In this document: one piece after another, positions 18,914 to 28,550 of the stretch
Layout of the letters: every line of letters begins with the position of its first letter
Numbering within the stretch: the stretch's first letter is position 1
Assembly: GCA_050179115.1 (NCBI GenBank)
Contig: JBFXFL010000009.1
Coordinates: forward strand, 1 to 64,000
Length of the DNA stretch: 64,000 nt
Direction: 5' to 3'
Source of the DNA: JAGPUQ01 sp050179115
Lineage (GTDB): Bacteria; Pseudomonadota; Gammaproteobacteria; Pseudomonadales; Porticoccaceae
Notes under the pieces: model-generated
Told to the model about the DNA's origin: nothing
What the model saw: the letters and a program-made list of their open reading frames with translations, nothing else
Databases searched by the model: none
Translations under genes and position numbers: made by a program

Positions 18914-21085
18914 ATGACGGACGCCAGACAGTGGTTCATGACTTGCCCCCGAGGTATGGAGGCGCTGCTGGCGGCTGAGCTCCGTGAACTTGGCGCCGAG
19001 GCGGTGAAGGAGTCGGTGTCGGGGGTAGCGGCGACGGGCCCCGTGACACTGGGCTACCGAGCCTGTCTGTGGTCGCGGCTGGCCAACCGGGTACTGCTGG
19101 TGCTGCTGGAGACGGGGGTCGACGACGGCGACCAGTTGTATCACGCCGCCAGCGCAGTGGACTGGGTCGCGCATCTTGGCCCGGACACCAGTATCGCCGT
19201 GGATTTTATCGGCACCTGGGGCGACGTTCGTCACACGGTATTTGGTGCCCAGCGGGTGAAGGACGCCATCGTCGATCATTTCCGCGCCATCGATGGCGCG
19301 CGTCCGAACGTCGATGTGGCGGATCCCGATATTCGCATCAATGCCCGCTTGCATCGCGGCCGGCTGGCGCTGAGCCTGGATTTTTCCGGCGCCAGCCTGC
19401 ATCGGCGCGGCTACCGGGCGCGGCAATTGACGGCGCCCCTGAAGGAAAATCTCGCCGCGGCATTGCTGCTGCGCGCCGGCTGGCCGGAGATCGCGGCCGC
19501 CGGTGGCGAACTGCTCGACCCCATGTGCGGCAGCGGTACGCTCGTCATCGAAGCAGCCCTGATGGCGGGCGACATCGCGCCGGGACTACTGCGCGAGCGC
19601 TTCGGTTTTCATGCCTGGCGGGGGTTTGATGCCGCACTCTGGGACGCGCTGATTGCCGCCGCGGAGGCCCGGCGGGCTGTTGGAATCGACCGCCTGCCTC
19701 GCCTCGAAGGGCGCGACCGGGATCCGGCGGCCATCGCCATCAGCCGTGCCAATGCCGAGGCCGCGGGGCTCGGCGACTGCTTGCGATTCGAGCGCGGACA
19801 GCTGGACGATCTGGGTTCGCACGGCGCGACTGGGCTGGTCATCACCAATCCGCCCTACGGTGAACGCCTCGGCGACGCTCAGGAGCTGGTCGCCACCTAC
19901 GGGGAGTTAGGCGCCGCCATCAAACGCCAGTACGCAGGCTGGCGCGCCGCCATCATCACCGCCAACCCCGATCTCGGCCACGCCCTCGGGCTCAAGGCCG
20001 AACGGCGTTACCAGTTCTACAACGGCGCACTGGCGAGCCAGTTACTGATCTGTTCGATTCACACGGCGGAGCAAGCGGCGGCGGCACGGGAATTCCACGA
20101 GGGCCGCGCCGAACGGCATCGGGCGGGCATCACCATGCTCGCCAACCGGCTGCGCAAGAATCGCCGTCGGCTCGCGCCCTGGGTGGCGCGGGAAGGGATT
20201 CAGTGCTATCGGCTCTATGACGCCGATCTGCCGGAGTACGCCGTGGCGATCGATTGCTACGGCGAGGCTGTGCATGTGCAGGAATATGCGCCGCCCGCCA
20301 CCGTGGCCGAGGCCACCGCCCGACGCCGCCTGGGTGAGGTAGCGGCGGCCGTTGCGCAGGTGCTGCAACCGGACCCGAGCCTGGTATTCACCAAGCGCCG
20401 CGAGCGTCAGTCCGGGGCCAGTCAGTATCAGCCCCTGGGCGACGGCAGCAACCTGGGCGTGTTCCAGGTGCGGGAAGGGCGTGCGGTATTCGAAGTGGAT
20501 CTGGCGTCGTACCTCGATACCGGGCTGTTCCTGGATCATCGGCCGGTACGGCGCCTGATTGCCGGGCTGGCTCCGGGCCGGCGTCTGCTCAATCTGTTCT
20601 GCTACACAGCCACCGCCACCGTACAGGCGGCCCTGGGCGGAGCCTCCGCCAGTCTCAGCATCGATCTCTCGAATACTTATCTGGACTGGGCCTATCGCAA
20701 CTTTGTGCTCAACGGCATTGCCGGTGAGCGGCATCGCCTGCTGCGCGCGGATTGCCTGGACTGGCTGCGGACCGCCGAAGAGGAGCATGCCGGTGCTTTC
20801 GACTTGATCCTGCTGGATCCGCCGACATTTTCCAATTCCAAGAAAATGACGGACACCCTGGACGTCCAGCGCGATCATCCCCGCCTGATCCGTGCGAGCA
20901 TGGGCCTGCTTGCGCCCGGGGGCACGCTGGTGTTTTCCAATAATTTTCGCCGCTTCCGCCTGGACGCGGAGATCGCCGGGGAGTTTGGCGTCGAGAACGT
21001 ATCGATGCGCACGCTGGATCCGGACTTCCGGGGCGATGAACGCATTCACCACTGCTGGCTGATTCGGCACCGGGCGCCCGCGTGA
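18914..21085 (+). CDS. rlmKL: Bifunctional 23S rRNA m2G2445 / m7G2069 methyltransferase
   Basis: 723 residues, the full fused length. The N-terminal THUMP region and RlmL methyltransferase carry DPMCGSGTLVIEA (about residue 202) and the NPPYGERL catalytic loop (about 312). The C-terminal RlmK half carries FCYTATATVQAALGGA and LLDPPTFSNSKKM (about 632). It modifies two guanines near the peptidyl transferase centre during ribosome assembly. The ATG at 18914 follows the divergent rmf promoter region. Its stop overlaps the GTG of the glutaredoxin gene by 4 bp. Confidence 0.96.
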   Translation: MTDARQWFMTCPRGMEALLAAELRELGAEAVKESVSGVAATGPVTLGYRACLWSRLANRVLLVLLETGVDDGDQLYHAASAVDWVAHLGPDTSIAVDFIGTWGDVRHTVFGAQRVKDAIVDHFRAIDGARPNVDVADPDIRINARLHRGRLALSLDFSGASLHRRGYRARQLTAPLKENLAAALLLRAGWPEIAAAGGELLDPMCGSGTLVIEAALMAGDIAPGLLRERFGFHAWRGFDAALWDALIAAAEARRAVGIDRLPRLEGRDRDPAAIAISRANAEAAGLGDCLRFERGQLDDLGSHGATGLVITNPPYGERLGDAQELVATYGELGAAIKRQYAGWRAAIITANPDLGHALGLKAERRYQFYNGALASQLLICSIHTAEQAAAAREFHEGRAERHRAGITMLANRLRKNRRRLAPWVAREGIQCYRLYDADLPEYAVAIDCYGEAVHVQEYAPPATVAEATARRRLGEVAAAVAQVLQPDPSLVFTKRRERQSGASQYQPLGDGSNLGVFQVREGRAVFEVDLASYLDTGLFLDHRPVRRLIAGLAPGRRLLNLFCYTATATVQAALGGASASLSIDLSNTYLDWAYRNFVLNGIAGERHRLLRADCLDWLRTAEEEHAGAFDLILLDPPTFSNSKKMTDTLDVQRDHPRLIRASMGLLAPGGTLVFSNNFRRFRLDAEIAGEFGVENVSMRTLDPDFRGDERIHHCWLIRHRAPA

Positions 21086-21330
21086 GCCGGGCCACCCTCA
21101 TTCTCTACACGGGCAGTGGCTGCCACCTGTGCGCGCAGGCGCGCGCCATCGCCGGGCCGGTCGCCGCGCAGGCGGGCTGGTCCCTGGTAGAGCAGTCGAT
21201 CACCGGCAACACCGAGCTGACGGCCGCGTACGGGATCCGGATACCCGTGCTGCGTACCCCGGACGGACGCGAACTCGGCTGGCCGTTCAGCGCGGGCAAA
21301 GTCCGTCGCTGGCTGCTCGCAATGAGCTGA
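21082..21330 (+). CDS. Glutaredoxin-family thioredoxin-fold protein
   Basis: 82 residues from GTG 21082, overlapping the rlmKL stop (GTGA). It has a CHLC redox pair after the first strand (LILYTGSGCHLC), a cis-proline segment IRIPVLRTPDG and a short thioredoxin fold, as in the DUF836 glutaredoxin-like family. It is probably a small cytosolic dithiol oxidoreductase. The coupling with rlmKL is seen in Pseudomonas too, but the partner is unknown. Confidence 0.85.
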   Translation: MSRATLILYTGSGCHLCAQARAIAGPVAAQAGWSLVEQSITGNTELTAAYGIRIPVLRTPDGRELGWPFSAGKVRRWLLAMS

Positions 21331-22662
21331 CTAACCCCCGGACACCGGATCCGGGTCGGTAACCTGCGGGCTGTCCATCGGGTCCGGGATCCGGCTGGCC
21401 AGTACCTTGTCGATACGCCGGCCGTCGAGATCGACCACTTCGAGGCGCCACTGCTCCCAGACGCCGATGTCGCCGGTGTGGGGCACCCGGCCGAGCAGCC
21501 ACATCATCAGCCCGCTCAGGGTGTGGTAGTGATTTTTGTCCTCTTCGGGCACTGTCTTGAGGCCGAGGCGATCTTTCAACTCCGGGATGGGAATCATGCC
21601 GTCGATCAGCCAGGAACCATCCTCGCGCTGCACGGCCCAGGCCTCCTCCTGATCCCAGGGTTCGAATTCGCCGGTGACCGCTTCGAGGACATCCTGGAGG
21701 GTCGCGAGGCCCTGGACTTCGCCGTACTCGTCAACCACGAAGGCCATCTGGGTGCGCGACACCCGGAAGTGATCGAGCAGCTCCATTCCGGAGAGCGATT
21801 CCGGAACATAGGTGGGCGCCGCCAGGTGCGTATCGATATTGACCGGCTCGCCCCGCAAGGTCTGCTGCGCCACCTGCTTGGCGGTGATGATGCCGACGAT
21901 GTCGCCGAGGCCGCCGCGACAGACCGGGAACCGGGAGTGATTCGACTCGGTCATGCGTGCCAGATTCTCGTCGCGGGACTTCTCCAGGTCGAGCCACACG
22001 ATGTCGGCGCGCGGCACCATCAGGGAGCCGACCTGACGCTCGTCGAGGCGAAACACGTTGCGTACCATCTGGCGCTCATTTTCCTCGATGACCCCCGCTT
22101 GGGAGCCTTCATCCAGCAGCGCGTGAATCTCTTCCTCGGTGACGATCGCGGCGCCCGAGTCCTTCTGTCCCACGAGTCGCAAGAGTCCGGCAGTCGACCA
22201 GCTGAGCAGATGCACGAAGGGTCGCGTGGCCACCGACAGGGCGCGCATCGGCCGCGCGACCAGGCGCGCGATGCCCTCGGGGTTGATCTGGGCGATGCGC
22301 TTGGGTACCAGCTCGCCGGCGACAATGGAGACGTAGGTGATGACGATGACCACCAGCGCCGTCGCGCCGATCTCGCTGGGGGTTTGTGCCAGACCGATAT
22401 CCTGCAACCAGCGCGCGAGAGGTGCCGCGAGAGCGGCTTCGCCGACGATACCGTTCAGGATGCCGATCGATGTGATGCCAATCTGTACCGTGGAGAGGAA
22501 CCGGGTTGGCTCCAGGCCGAGCTCGATGGCGGCGGCAGCGCCGGCGTCGCCGTCCTCTGCGAGGCGAGTCAGCCGCGCGCGTCGCGCCGCGACCAGTGCG
22601 ATTTCGGACATCGCAAAGCCGCCGTTGATCAGGATCAGTACGGCGAGAATCAGGATTTCCAT
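21331..22662 (-). CDS. CNNM/CBS-domain membrane protein (HlyC/CorC family)
   Basis: 443 residues from ATG 22662. The N-terminal CNNM/DUF21 domain has three to four hydrophobic helices (MEILILAVLILINGGFAMSE and on, through about residue 185). A CBS-domain pair follows (about 205-330, e.g. VPRADIVWLDLE and FVVDEYGEVQGLATLQDV), then a CorC/HlyC C-terminal domain. Relatives are linked to magnesium/cobalt efflux, and the old name hemolysin is misleading. Its stop abuts the convergent glutaredoxin stop with no spacer. Confidence 0.9.
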   Translation of the reverse strand: MEILILAVLILINGGFAMSEIALVAARRARLTRLAEDGDAGAAAAIELGLEPTRFLSTVQIGITSIGILNGIVGEAALAAPLARWLQDIGLAQTPSEIGATALVVIVITYVSIVAGELVPKRIAQINPEGIARLVARPMRALSVATRPFVHLLSWSTAGLLRLVGQKDSGAAIVTEEEIHALLDEGSQAGVIEENERQMVRNVFRLDERQVGSLMVPRADIVWLDLEKSRDENLARMTESNHSRFPVCRGGLGDIVGIITAKQVAQQTLRGEPVNIDTHLAAPTYVPESLSGMELLDHFRVSRTQMAFVVDEYGEVQGLATLQDVLEAVTGEFEPWDQEEAWAVQREDGSWLIDGMIPIPELKDRLGLKTVPEEDKNHYHTLSGLMMWLLGRVPHTGDIGVWEQWRLEVVDLDGRRIDKVLASRIPDPMDSPQVTDPDPVSGG

Positions 22663-22756
22663 GATTTGGCCATTGGGGGAGATGTTGTTGCGCCAGGCTG
22701 GCCTGACGCGCAGCGTTCGGGGGGCTGCCCGCTACTGTCCGAGGAGTCTGGCACGG

Positions 22757-24745
22757 TCAGAGCGGCTGTTGCCGTTCATGCGCTGACAGAAGCTGTTCGG
22801 CAGTGCCCAAACGATGGGCGTAGATTGCCGAGAAGGTGAGCACATTCTGTACATAATTACGGGTTTCGGCGAAGGGAATGGCTTCAATCCAGGCATCGAA
22901 GGGGAGGCGACCGTCACTTGCGTTGAGCCATCCTTTGACACGCCCCGGGCCGGCATTATAGGCGGCGGTAGCGAGGATCCGGTTGTCCTGAAAGCGATCA
23001 AGCATGTCGCGATAATAGCTGGTTCCGAGCGCGATGTTCAGTTTGGGGTCGAACAACTGGCTTTCGGTACGGTACGGAATGGCATGCTTCCTCGCGACCT
23101 CGTTCGCTGTGGCCGGCATCAGCTGCATCAGACCGCGCGCCCCGGCCGGGGAAAGAGCTTCGGCCCGGAAGGCGCTTTCCTGACGGGCGACGGCCAGCAT
23201 CAGTTGCACCGGCAGGCGTTGACGCTCCGACTGGGTTTCGAACGGCTCGCGGTGCAGCACCGGGAAACGGGTATCGATTTCATCCCAGCGACTCGCCTTT
23301 ACCATGGCGAGAATTGCCTGATAGTGCCATTCCCAGCGATGGGCAAGATGGCCGGCGGCAAGCCATTCGGATTCGGTCAGCGACCGGGTTGCACGCCACC
23401 ATTCGCGCGCCGCATCCAGCTCCTGTCCATGGTAAAGCAGCTCGCGAACCCGCAGCAGCGCCGGGCGCGCCGCGAGGGCGGCAATGCCTGCTTCATCCGG
23501 CTTTTCTTCGCTCCGCGCCATGGTGTAGCCCTGGTTCAGCCAGTCGCAGGCCAGAAAACCATAGAAACTGCGCTGGGCCGCGAGTTCGGCGAAGGTGGTC
23601 GTCATGCCGGGATCGGACTCGCCCAGCAGTTGCGCCCCCCGCGCACGCCAATAGCGCCAGCGCGGTTCCGCCCGGAGGGATGGCGGCAATTGGTCGATAC
23701 CGGCGGCGAGTGCACGCCAGTCTCCCGCCCCGATATGGCGGCGCAGATACCATTCGTGGAAGTTGCTGTCGAGTAGGTCACCGTGACGGCGAATCTGGGC
23801 AGCCGCCTCGCCGGTGTGGCCTTGGTCGTACAGGGCACGGACGATTGCGGCCTGCACACGGCTGCGGGTAGCGACATCGAAGGCCGGGTTGCGCTGATAG
23901 TGGTGCCAATGCCGCAGTGCCAGCGGGGCATCGGCGCGGCCCACGCGCTCGAGTGTCTGCGCGATCAGCGCGACGACCTCCGTGCTGTACTCGGGAAACA
24001 GATCATGGTTGCTCAGCAAGCCGGGGTTCTGGCGTAGCTGGAGATAGCGCACTGCCTTGGCGCGGATCGCCCCCGAAACCAAGAAGCGTTCGAGGTGGTG
24101 GGCCAGCTTCAGCTGATTTGCCAACACCGCCTTGGTATAGCGCTGCCACGCGATGGCCTCGGTGATGTCGCCGGTGCGATGCAGCAGCGCAAACAGCCCA
24201 TCGCAGCCGGCGGGCTGGGGGTGACCGACATTCCACAGTGCGAGACCGGCGACGACGGCGTCCCGGCGTTCGCCCACCTGGTAGCGTGCGTGCTGATATT
24301 GACACTCGAGTTCCACGGTGTGAACGGAATCGCGGTAGTACGCGAGAAAATTGCGCCAGTCGCGTTGCGCGTAAAACTCCCGCAGCAGGCGGGTGCGCAG
24401 GCGGTTGGCAAGCGGCATGTCGCCCAGAGCATCGAGAAAGCGGTCGATGGCCTCAGGCGCCTCGGGGTAACGGGCTGAGCCGAGGGTTTCGTATTCCAGG
24501 TAGGGGTACAGCGGATAATCGCGCAGCGCCTCGCGCAGCAGGAAGAATTCAGTCCAGTCTCTGCTGGCGGCCGCCTGTTGCGCGGCGCGATAGGCTGCGC
24601 GCTGGGTGTCCAGTTCATCGGCAACCGCGGGCGTGGCGGATAAAAGTTGCGCGAGCCACAGCAGTGCCGGGAACACCAGGAGATGTGCGCGCCATGCAAG
24701 GATCCGGTTGCCGGCGTGAACGCCGCGATTGGCGTACTGTGTCAT
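22757..24745 (-). CDS. slt: Soluble lytic murein transglycosylase (Slt70 type)
   Basis: 662 residues from ATG 24745. The N-terminal signal peptide, hydrophobic from about residue 20, ends near TPAVADELDT and directs it to the periplasm. A long helical superhelix domain follows. The C-terminal lysozyme-like catalytic domain shows RQESAFRAEALSPAGARGL with the catalytic Glu, LMQLMPATANEVA and TAAYNAGPGRV. It cleaves peptidoglycan glycan strands to 1,6-anhydromuropeptides, the substrates that NagZ (near 31 kb) later trims. The frame is open upstream to 24841, but the signal peptide argues for 24745. Confidence 0.92.
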   Translation of the reverse strand: MTQYANRGVHAGNRILAWRAHLLVFPALLWLAQLLSATPAVADELDTQRAAYRAAQQAAASRDWTEFFLLREALRDYPLYPYLEYETLGSARYPEAPEAIDRFLDALGDMPLANRLRTRLLREFYAQRDWRNFLAYYRDSVHTVELECQYQHARYQVGERRDAVVAGLALWNVGHPQPAGCDGLFALLHRTGDITEAIAWQRYTKAVLANQLKLAHHLERFLVSGAIRAKAVRYLQLRQNPGLLSNHDLFPEYSTEVVALIAQTLERVGRADAPLALRHWHHYQRNPAFDVATRSRVQAAIVRALYDQGHTGEAAAQIRRHGDLLDSNFHEWYLRRHIGAGDWRALAAGIDQLPPSLRAEPRWRYWRARGAQLLGESDPGMTTTFAELAAQRSFYGFLACDWLNQGYTMARSEEKPDEAGIAALAARPALLRVRELLYHGQELDAAREWWRATRSLTESEWLAAGHLAHRWEWHYQAILAMVKASRWDEIDTRFPVLHREPFETQSERQRLPVQLMLAVARQESAFRAEALSPAGARGLMQLMPATANEVARKHAIPYRTESQLFDPKLNIALGTSYYRDMLDRFQDNRILATAAYNAGPGRVKGWLNASDGRLPFDAWIEAIPFAETRNYVQNVLTFSAIYAHRLGTAEQLLSAHERQQPL

Positions 24746-24773
24746 GGAAATGCCGCTGTCCCGGTACCTGCCT

Positions 24774-25220
24774 TCAGCTCTTTTGCTCCGGGTTGATGCG
24801 TACGGCGAGGACATCGCAGGTCGCGCCGTGCAGCACACCATTTGCGGTAGAACCGAAAATCAGGGTCAGGCCGTGGCGTCCATAACTGCCCACTACGGCG
24901 AGATCCACGGCGTTTTCGCGAGCGAAGCGATGCATTTCCTGGGCCGGCTGGCCAATGAGGATGTGGCACTGCGCGGCCTCAAAGCCATTTTCCCGGGCGA
25001 GGATTTGCAATCGCTCACGGGCCTGATCTTCGAGTCGGACCTGGAGTTCACCGAGATCCATCGGGATATCGCCGCCGTAGGCAAAGGAAAGCGGTTCCTG
25101 CACATGGACCAGCGACAGTCGGGCGTCGCTTTCCCCGAGCAGTTCGCGTACGCGGCGCATGACCTGGGCGGATTCCGGCGATAGATCGAGGCCCACGAGG
25201 ACGTGCTTGTAGACTGCCAT
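24774..25220 (-). CDS. Universal stress protein, UspA family
   Basis: 148 residues from ATG 25220, with CCGGAG upstream. It starts MAVYKHVLVGLDLSPES and ends with the ATP-binding signature GSYGRHGLTLIFGSTANGVL (G-x2-G-x9-GS). This suggests an ATP-binding UspFG-type member. It is divergent from topA, sharing a roughly 190-bp promoter region, and lies upstream of slt on the same strand. Confidence 0.92.
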   Translation of the reverse strand: MAVYKHVLVGLDLSPESAQVMRRVRELLGESDARLSLVHVQEPLSFAYGGDIPMDLGELQVRLEDQARERLQILARENGFEAAQCHILIGQPAQEMHRFARENAVDLAVVGSYGRHGLTLIFGSTANGVLHGATCDVLAVRINPEQKS

Positions 25221-25328
25221 GACATATCTCCGGAGGCCCTGATGGGAGTCAGTGTAACTGCTCTCTCGGTGCGAGCAACATCGACTGCAAGCGGTGAGTC
25301 GATTCCGGTGGCTGCCGGAACTACGGCT

Positions 25329-25357
25329 TGACCCCTGCGGGGCCACCCCTTATATAT
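25329..25357 (+). promoter_or_regulatory. topA promoter
   Basis: -35 TTGACC (25329-25334), exactly 17 bp, -10 TATATA (25352-25357), followed by a GC-rich discriminator (TGCACGCG). It points at topA, with a start site near 25364 and a leader of about 50 nt. A GC-rich discriminator is often associated with supercoiling or stringent sensitivity, which would suit a topoisomerase I gene; that part is inference. Confidence 0.7.
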
Positions 25358-25369
25358 GCACGCGTTCGA

Positions 25370-25394
25370 CCGCCGGTTGGCGGTTGTTTTTTTA
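25370..25394 (+). terminator. Terminator-like hairpin at the very 5' end of the topA leader
   Basis: The stem ACCGCC/GGCGGT with loop GGTT (25370-25385) is followed at once by TGTTTTTTT (25386-25394). It begins only some 6 nt after the inferred start site and ends 18 bp before the topA ATG. The form is that of an intrinsic terminator, but the stem is just 6 bp, so it may instead attenuate or stabilise the topA mRNA. Confidence 0.5.
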
Positions 25395-25412
25395 TGAGAA
25401 AAAGCGGGTTTC

Positions 25413-28043
25413 ATGGGTAAGTCATTGGTTATAGTGGAATCGCCTGCCAAAGCGAAAACCATCAACAAGTATTTGGGCAAGGATTTTATCGTCAAGTCGA
25501 GCGTCGGACATGTCCGTGATCTGCCGATGGGTGGCGGTACCAAGCAAGCTGCCGAGAGGACGGGTCGGGCCGCTCCCGAGCGTCGCGGAAAGGTCGTTAG
25601 TGCCGAGGACAAGGCGCTCATCAAGGCCAGAAAAAGCCGCGAGCAACTGGTCCGCCGCATGGGAATAGATCCCGAGCATGGCTGGAAGGCCGACTATCAG
25701 GTGCTGCCCGGCAAGGAAAAAGTCGTCGAAGAATTGAAAAAGGCCGCTAAATCCGCCGACGCCATCTATCTCGCCACCGACCTTGATCGCGAAGGCGAGG
25801 CGATCGCCTGGCATCTGCGGGAAATCATCGGCGGTGCCGATGATCGCTACCGACGCGTGGTGTTCAACGAGATTACCCAGAAGGCCATTCGCGAGGCCTT
25901 TGCGCATCCCGGAGACCTCGACCTCAACCGGGTCAATGCCCAGCAGGCGCGACGTTTTCTCGATCGGGTCGTCGGCTTCATGGTGTCGCCACTGCTGTGG
26001 GAGAAAATCGCCCGCGGCTTGTCGGCAGGACGCGTGCAGTCGGTCGCGGTGAAACTGATCGTCGAGCGGGAACGGGAGATCCATGCGTTCCAGCCCGAGG
26101 AGTACTGGACCCTGCACGCGGATCTCGCCAAGGCGGCCGGCGAGCAGGTGCGCTTCGAAGTAAAAAAGGTCGGCGAACAAAACTACCGGCCGCTTAACGG
26201 CGAGCAGTCCGCCCGTGCGGTCGCCGCCCTGCAGAATGCCGCCTTTCGCGTCGCCGCGCGGGATGACACCCCGACCCAGACCCGACCATCGGCGCCTTTC
26301 ATCACCTCGACACTGCAACAGGCGGCGAGCACTCGGCTCGGATTCGGCGTCAAGAAGACCATGACGCTTGCGCAGCGGCTCTACGAGGCCGGCTACATCA
26401 CCTACATGCGTACCGACTCGACCAATCTCAGCGCCGACGCGGTGGCGGCCTGCCGCAAGCTGATCGAAACCCGCTATGGCAAGGACTATGTGCCCGCGCA
26501 GCCCAACAGCTACAGCGCGAAGGCCGGCGCCCAGGAAGCGCACGAGGCGATTCGACCTTCCGCAGTCGAGGTGACGGAAGCCGACTTGCAGGGTGTCGAT
26601 GACGACGCCAAGAGGCTTTATCAATTGATCTGGCAGCAATTTGTGGCGTGCCAGATGGTGCCGGCCCGCTTTACCAGCACGGGCGTCACCGTGCTGGCCG
26701 GAGACTACGAGCTGCGGGCGCGGGGCAGGGTAGTGCTGTTCGACGGGTTTTTGCGCGCACTTCCCGCGCAGCGGAACAAGGACGATGTCGAATTGCCGGA
26801 ACTGACCGTCGGCGAAATGTTGCGTCTGGTGGAACTGTTACCGCAACAGCATTTTACCAAGCCTTCGCCGCGCTATACCGAGGCCACCCTGGTGCGTGAG
26901 CTGGAAAAACGCGGTATTGGCCGGCCCTCAACCTACGCGGCCATCATCTCCACCATTCAGGAGCGCGGTTACGTGGTCCTGGAGAACCGGCGTTTTCATG
27001 CGGAAAAAATCGGCGATATCGTCACCAGTCGTCTGGACGAGAATTTCTCCGATCTGATGGATTACGGCTTTACCGCCACCATGGAGGAGCAGCTCGACCG
27101 CGTCGCCGAAGGTGAACTGGATTGGCGCCAGGTACTCGACGGCTTTTACGCGGGCTTTACGGAGAAGCTGGAGCGCGCCAAAGGGAGTGAGGGCGGCATG
27201 CGGCCGAATGCCGCTGTGGACACGGATATTCCCTGTCCGCTGTGCGGTCGTCCCATGCAGATTCGCACCGGCAGCACCGGCGTTTTTCTCGGCTGCTCCG
27301 GGTACGCGCTGCCGCCCAGTGAACGCTGCAAGGGCACCCGGAACCTGATCCCGGGCGACGAGGCCGTACAGCTCGACGAGGATGACGAGGCCGAATCGCG
27401 CCTGCTGCTGAGCAAGCGGCGTTGCGCCCGCTGTGACACCACTATGGACGGCTACCTGATCGACGACAAAACCAAGGTCCATATCTGTGGCGCGAGTCCG
27501 GATTGTCCGGGCTACGAGGTGGAAACCGGTAGTTTCCGTCTCAAGGGCTATGAAGGACCGGTAATCGCCTGCGACAAGTGCGGCAGCGAAATGCAGCTCA
27601 AGTCCGGTCGCTTCGGTAAATATTTCGGCTGCACGGCAACAGATTGCGGCAATACCCGCAAGCTGTTGCGCAACGGCCAGCCGGCGCCGCCGAAGGTGCC
27701 GGCCATTCCCATGCCCGAGTTGCGGTGTGCAAAGGTGGACGATCACTATGTGCTGCGCGACGGTGCCGCCGGTCTGTTTCTGGCGGCGAGTCAGTTTCCC
27801 AAGCACCGGGAAACGCGAGCTCCGCTGGTGATTGAACTGCTCCCGCATCGCGACCGCATCGACCCCAAGTACCAGTACCTGCTCGACGCCCCGCCGCGCG
27901 ATTCTGCGGGCAATCCGGCGCTGGTGCGATTCGGGCGCAAGACCGGCGAGCACTATGTACAGACCGAGGTCGACGGCAAGCCGACCGGCTGGCGCGCCGA
28001 TTTTCGCGACGGCCTGTGGCGGGTGACCGATAAGACCAAGTGA
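25413..28043 (+). CDS. topA: DNA topoisomerase I
   Basis: Relaxes negative supercoils by a transient tyrosine-DNA link. 876 residues (E. coli 865). The Toprim start is KSLVIVESPAKAKTINKYLG, with the acidic DLDREGEAIAWH triad region. The active site YITYMRTDSTNLS puts the catalytic Tyr at 331. LEKRGIGRPSTYAAII is also present. The C-terminus has three Cys4 zinc-ribbon repeats: CPLCGRPM, CARCDTTM and CDKCGSEM, each paired with later cysteines. It then ends in a basic tail domain. The ATG at 25413 lies behind a short hairpin leader. Confidence 0.97.
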   Translation: MGKSLVIVESPAKAKTINKYLGKDFIVKSSVGHVRDLPMGGGTKQAAERTGRAAPERRGKVVSAEDKALIKARKSREQLVRRMGIDPEHGWKADYQVLPGKEKVVEELKKAAKSADAIYLATDLDREGEAIAWHLREIIGGADDRYRRVVFNEITQKAIREAFAHPGDLDLNRVNAQQARRFLDRVVGFMVSPLLWEKIARGLSAGRVQSVAVKLIVEREREIHAFQPEEYWTLHADLAKAAGEQVRFEVKKVGEQNYRPLNGEQSARAVAALQNAAFRVAARDDTPTQTRPSAPFITSTLQQAASTRLGFGVKKTMTLAQRLYEAGYITYMRTDSTNLSADAVAACRKLIETRYGKDYVPAQPNSYSAKAGAQEAHEAIRPSAVEVTEADLQGVDDDAKRLYQLIWQQFVACQMVPARFTSTGVTVLAGDYELRARGRVVLFDGFLRALPAQRNKDDVELPELTVGEMLRLVELLPQQHFTKPSPRYTEATLVRELEKRGIGRPSTYAAIISTIQERGYVVLENRRFHAEKIGDIVTSRLDENFSDLMDYGFTATMEEQLDRVAEGELDWRQVLDGFYAGFTEKLERAKGSEGGMRPNAAVDTDIPCPLCGRPMQIRTGSTGVFLGCSGYALPPSERCKGTRNLIPGDEAVQLDEDDEAESRLLLSKRRCARCDTTMDGYLIDDKTKVHICGASPDCPGYEVETGSFRLKGYEGPVIACDKCGSEMQLKSGRFGKYFGCTATDCGNTRKLLRNGQPAPPKVPAIPMPELRCAKVDDHYVLRDGAAGLFLAASQFPKHRETRAPLVIELLPHRDRIDPKYQYLLDAPPRDSAGNPALVRFGRKTGEHYVQTEVDGKPTGWRADFRDGLWRVTDKTK

Positions 28044-28141
28044 CGGCGCATTGCGAAGCGCGACAGCGCCATGGGCGCTCCGATGCCAATGCCCGGAGCG
28101 GGCTGCTATACTTGGCGTCTGACCGCACGAGTGGTGATTGG

Positions 28142-28387
28142 ATGGCTTCCTCTCTCTATGAAATCGTCGAGTTGCCGGATGGCGAATTCGCGTTGCAGCG
28201 CTCCGGTGAAGACGGTGAGCCCCTGGTGCGAATCGAGTTTTCCGAAGAGGCTCGGGTTTATCTTCGGGATTCGGGCCTGGATGTGGCGCGGGCGATGATC
28301 GATGCGGGAATCGAGGCCATCGAAAATCTCGGGCCGAACGCCGGGACCGAGGGTGTTGGCACGTCCGGGCGGCATGTGCTCCACTGA
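28142..28387 (+). CDS. Small conserved hypothetical protein downstream of topA
   Basis: 81 residues from ATG 28142 (MASSLYEIVELPDGEFALQR). Acidic, soluble and with no cysteine pair. It reads as a short beta-hairpin (YEIVELPDGEFALQR) plus a helix (DVARAMIDAGIEAIENLG). Pseudomonas has a small unknown gene in the same place between topA and lexA, which supports it being real. I cannot assign a function. Confidence 0.65.
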   Translation: MASSLYEIVELPDGEFALQRSGEDGEPLVRIEFSEEARVYLRDSGLDVARAMIDAGIEAIENLGPNAGTEGVGTSGRHVLH

Positions 28388-28550
28388 TTCGTTCCGCGGC
28401 CATATAGGTGGCCAGCGGTCTGATCAGGTGTAGTTGGAGTTCGCGCAGCCGAGATGATTGGCTGGGGGTGTTCGATTTCCGGGTCTTGAGTCCAGAATTC
28501 CGCCGCAACCTTTGTCATCCGTGGTTCGTGCTGGTTCTTTCCCGTCGCGC

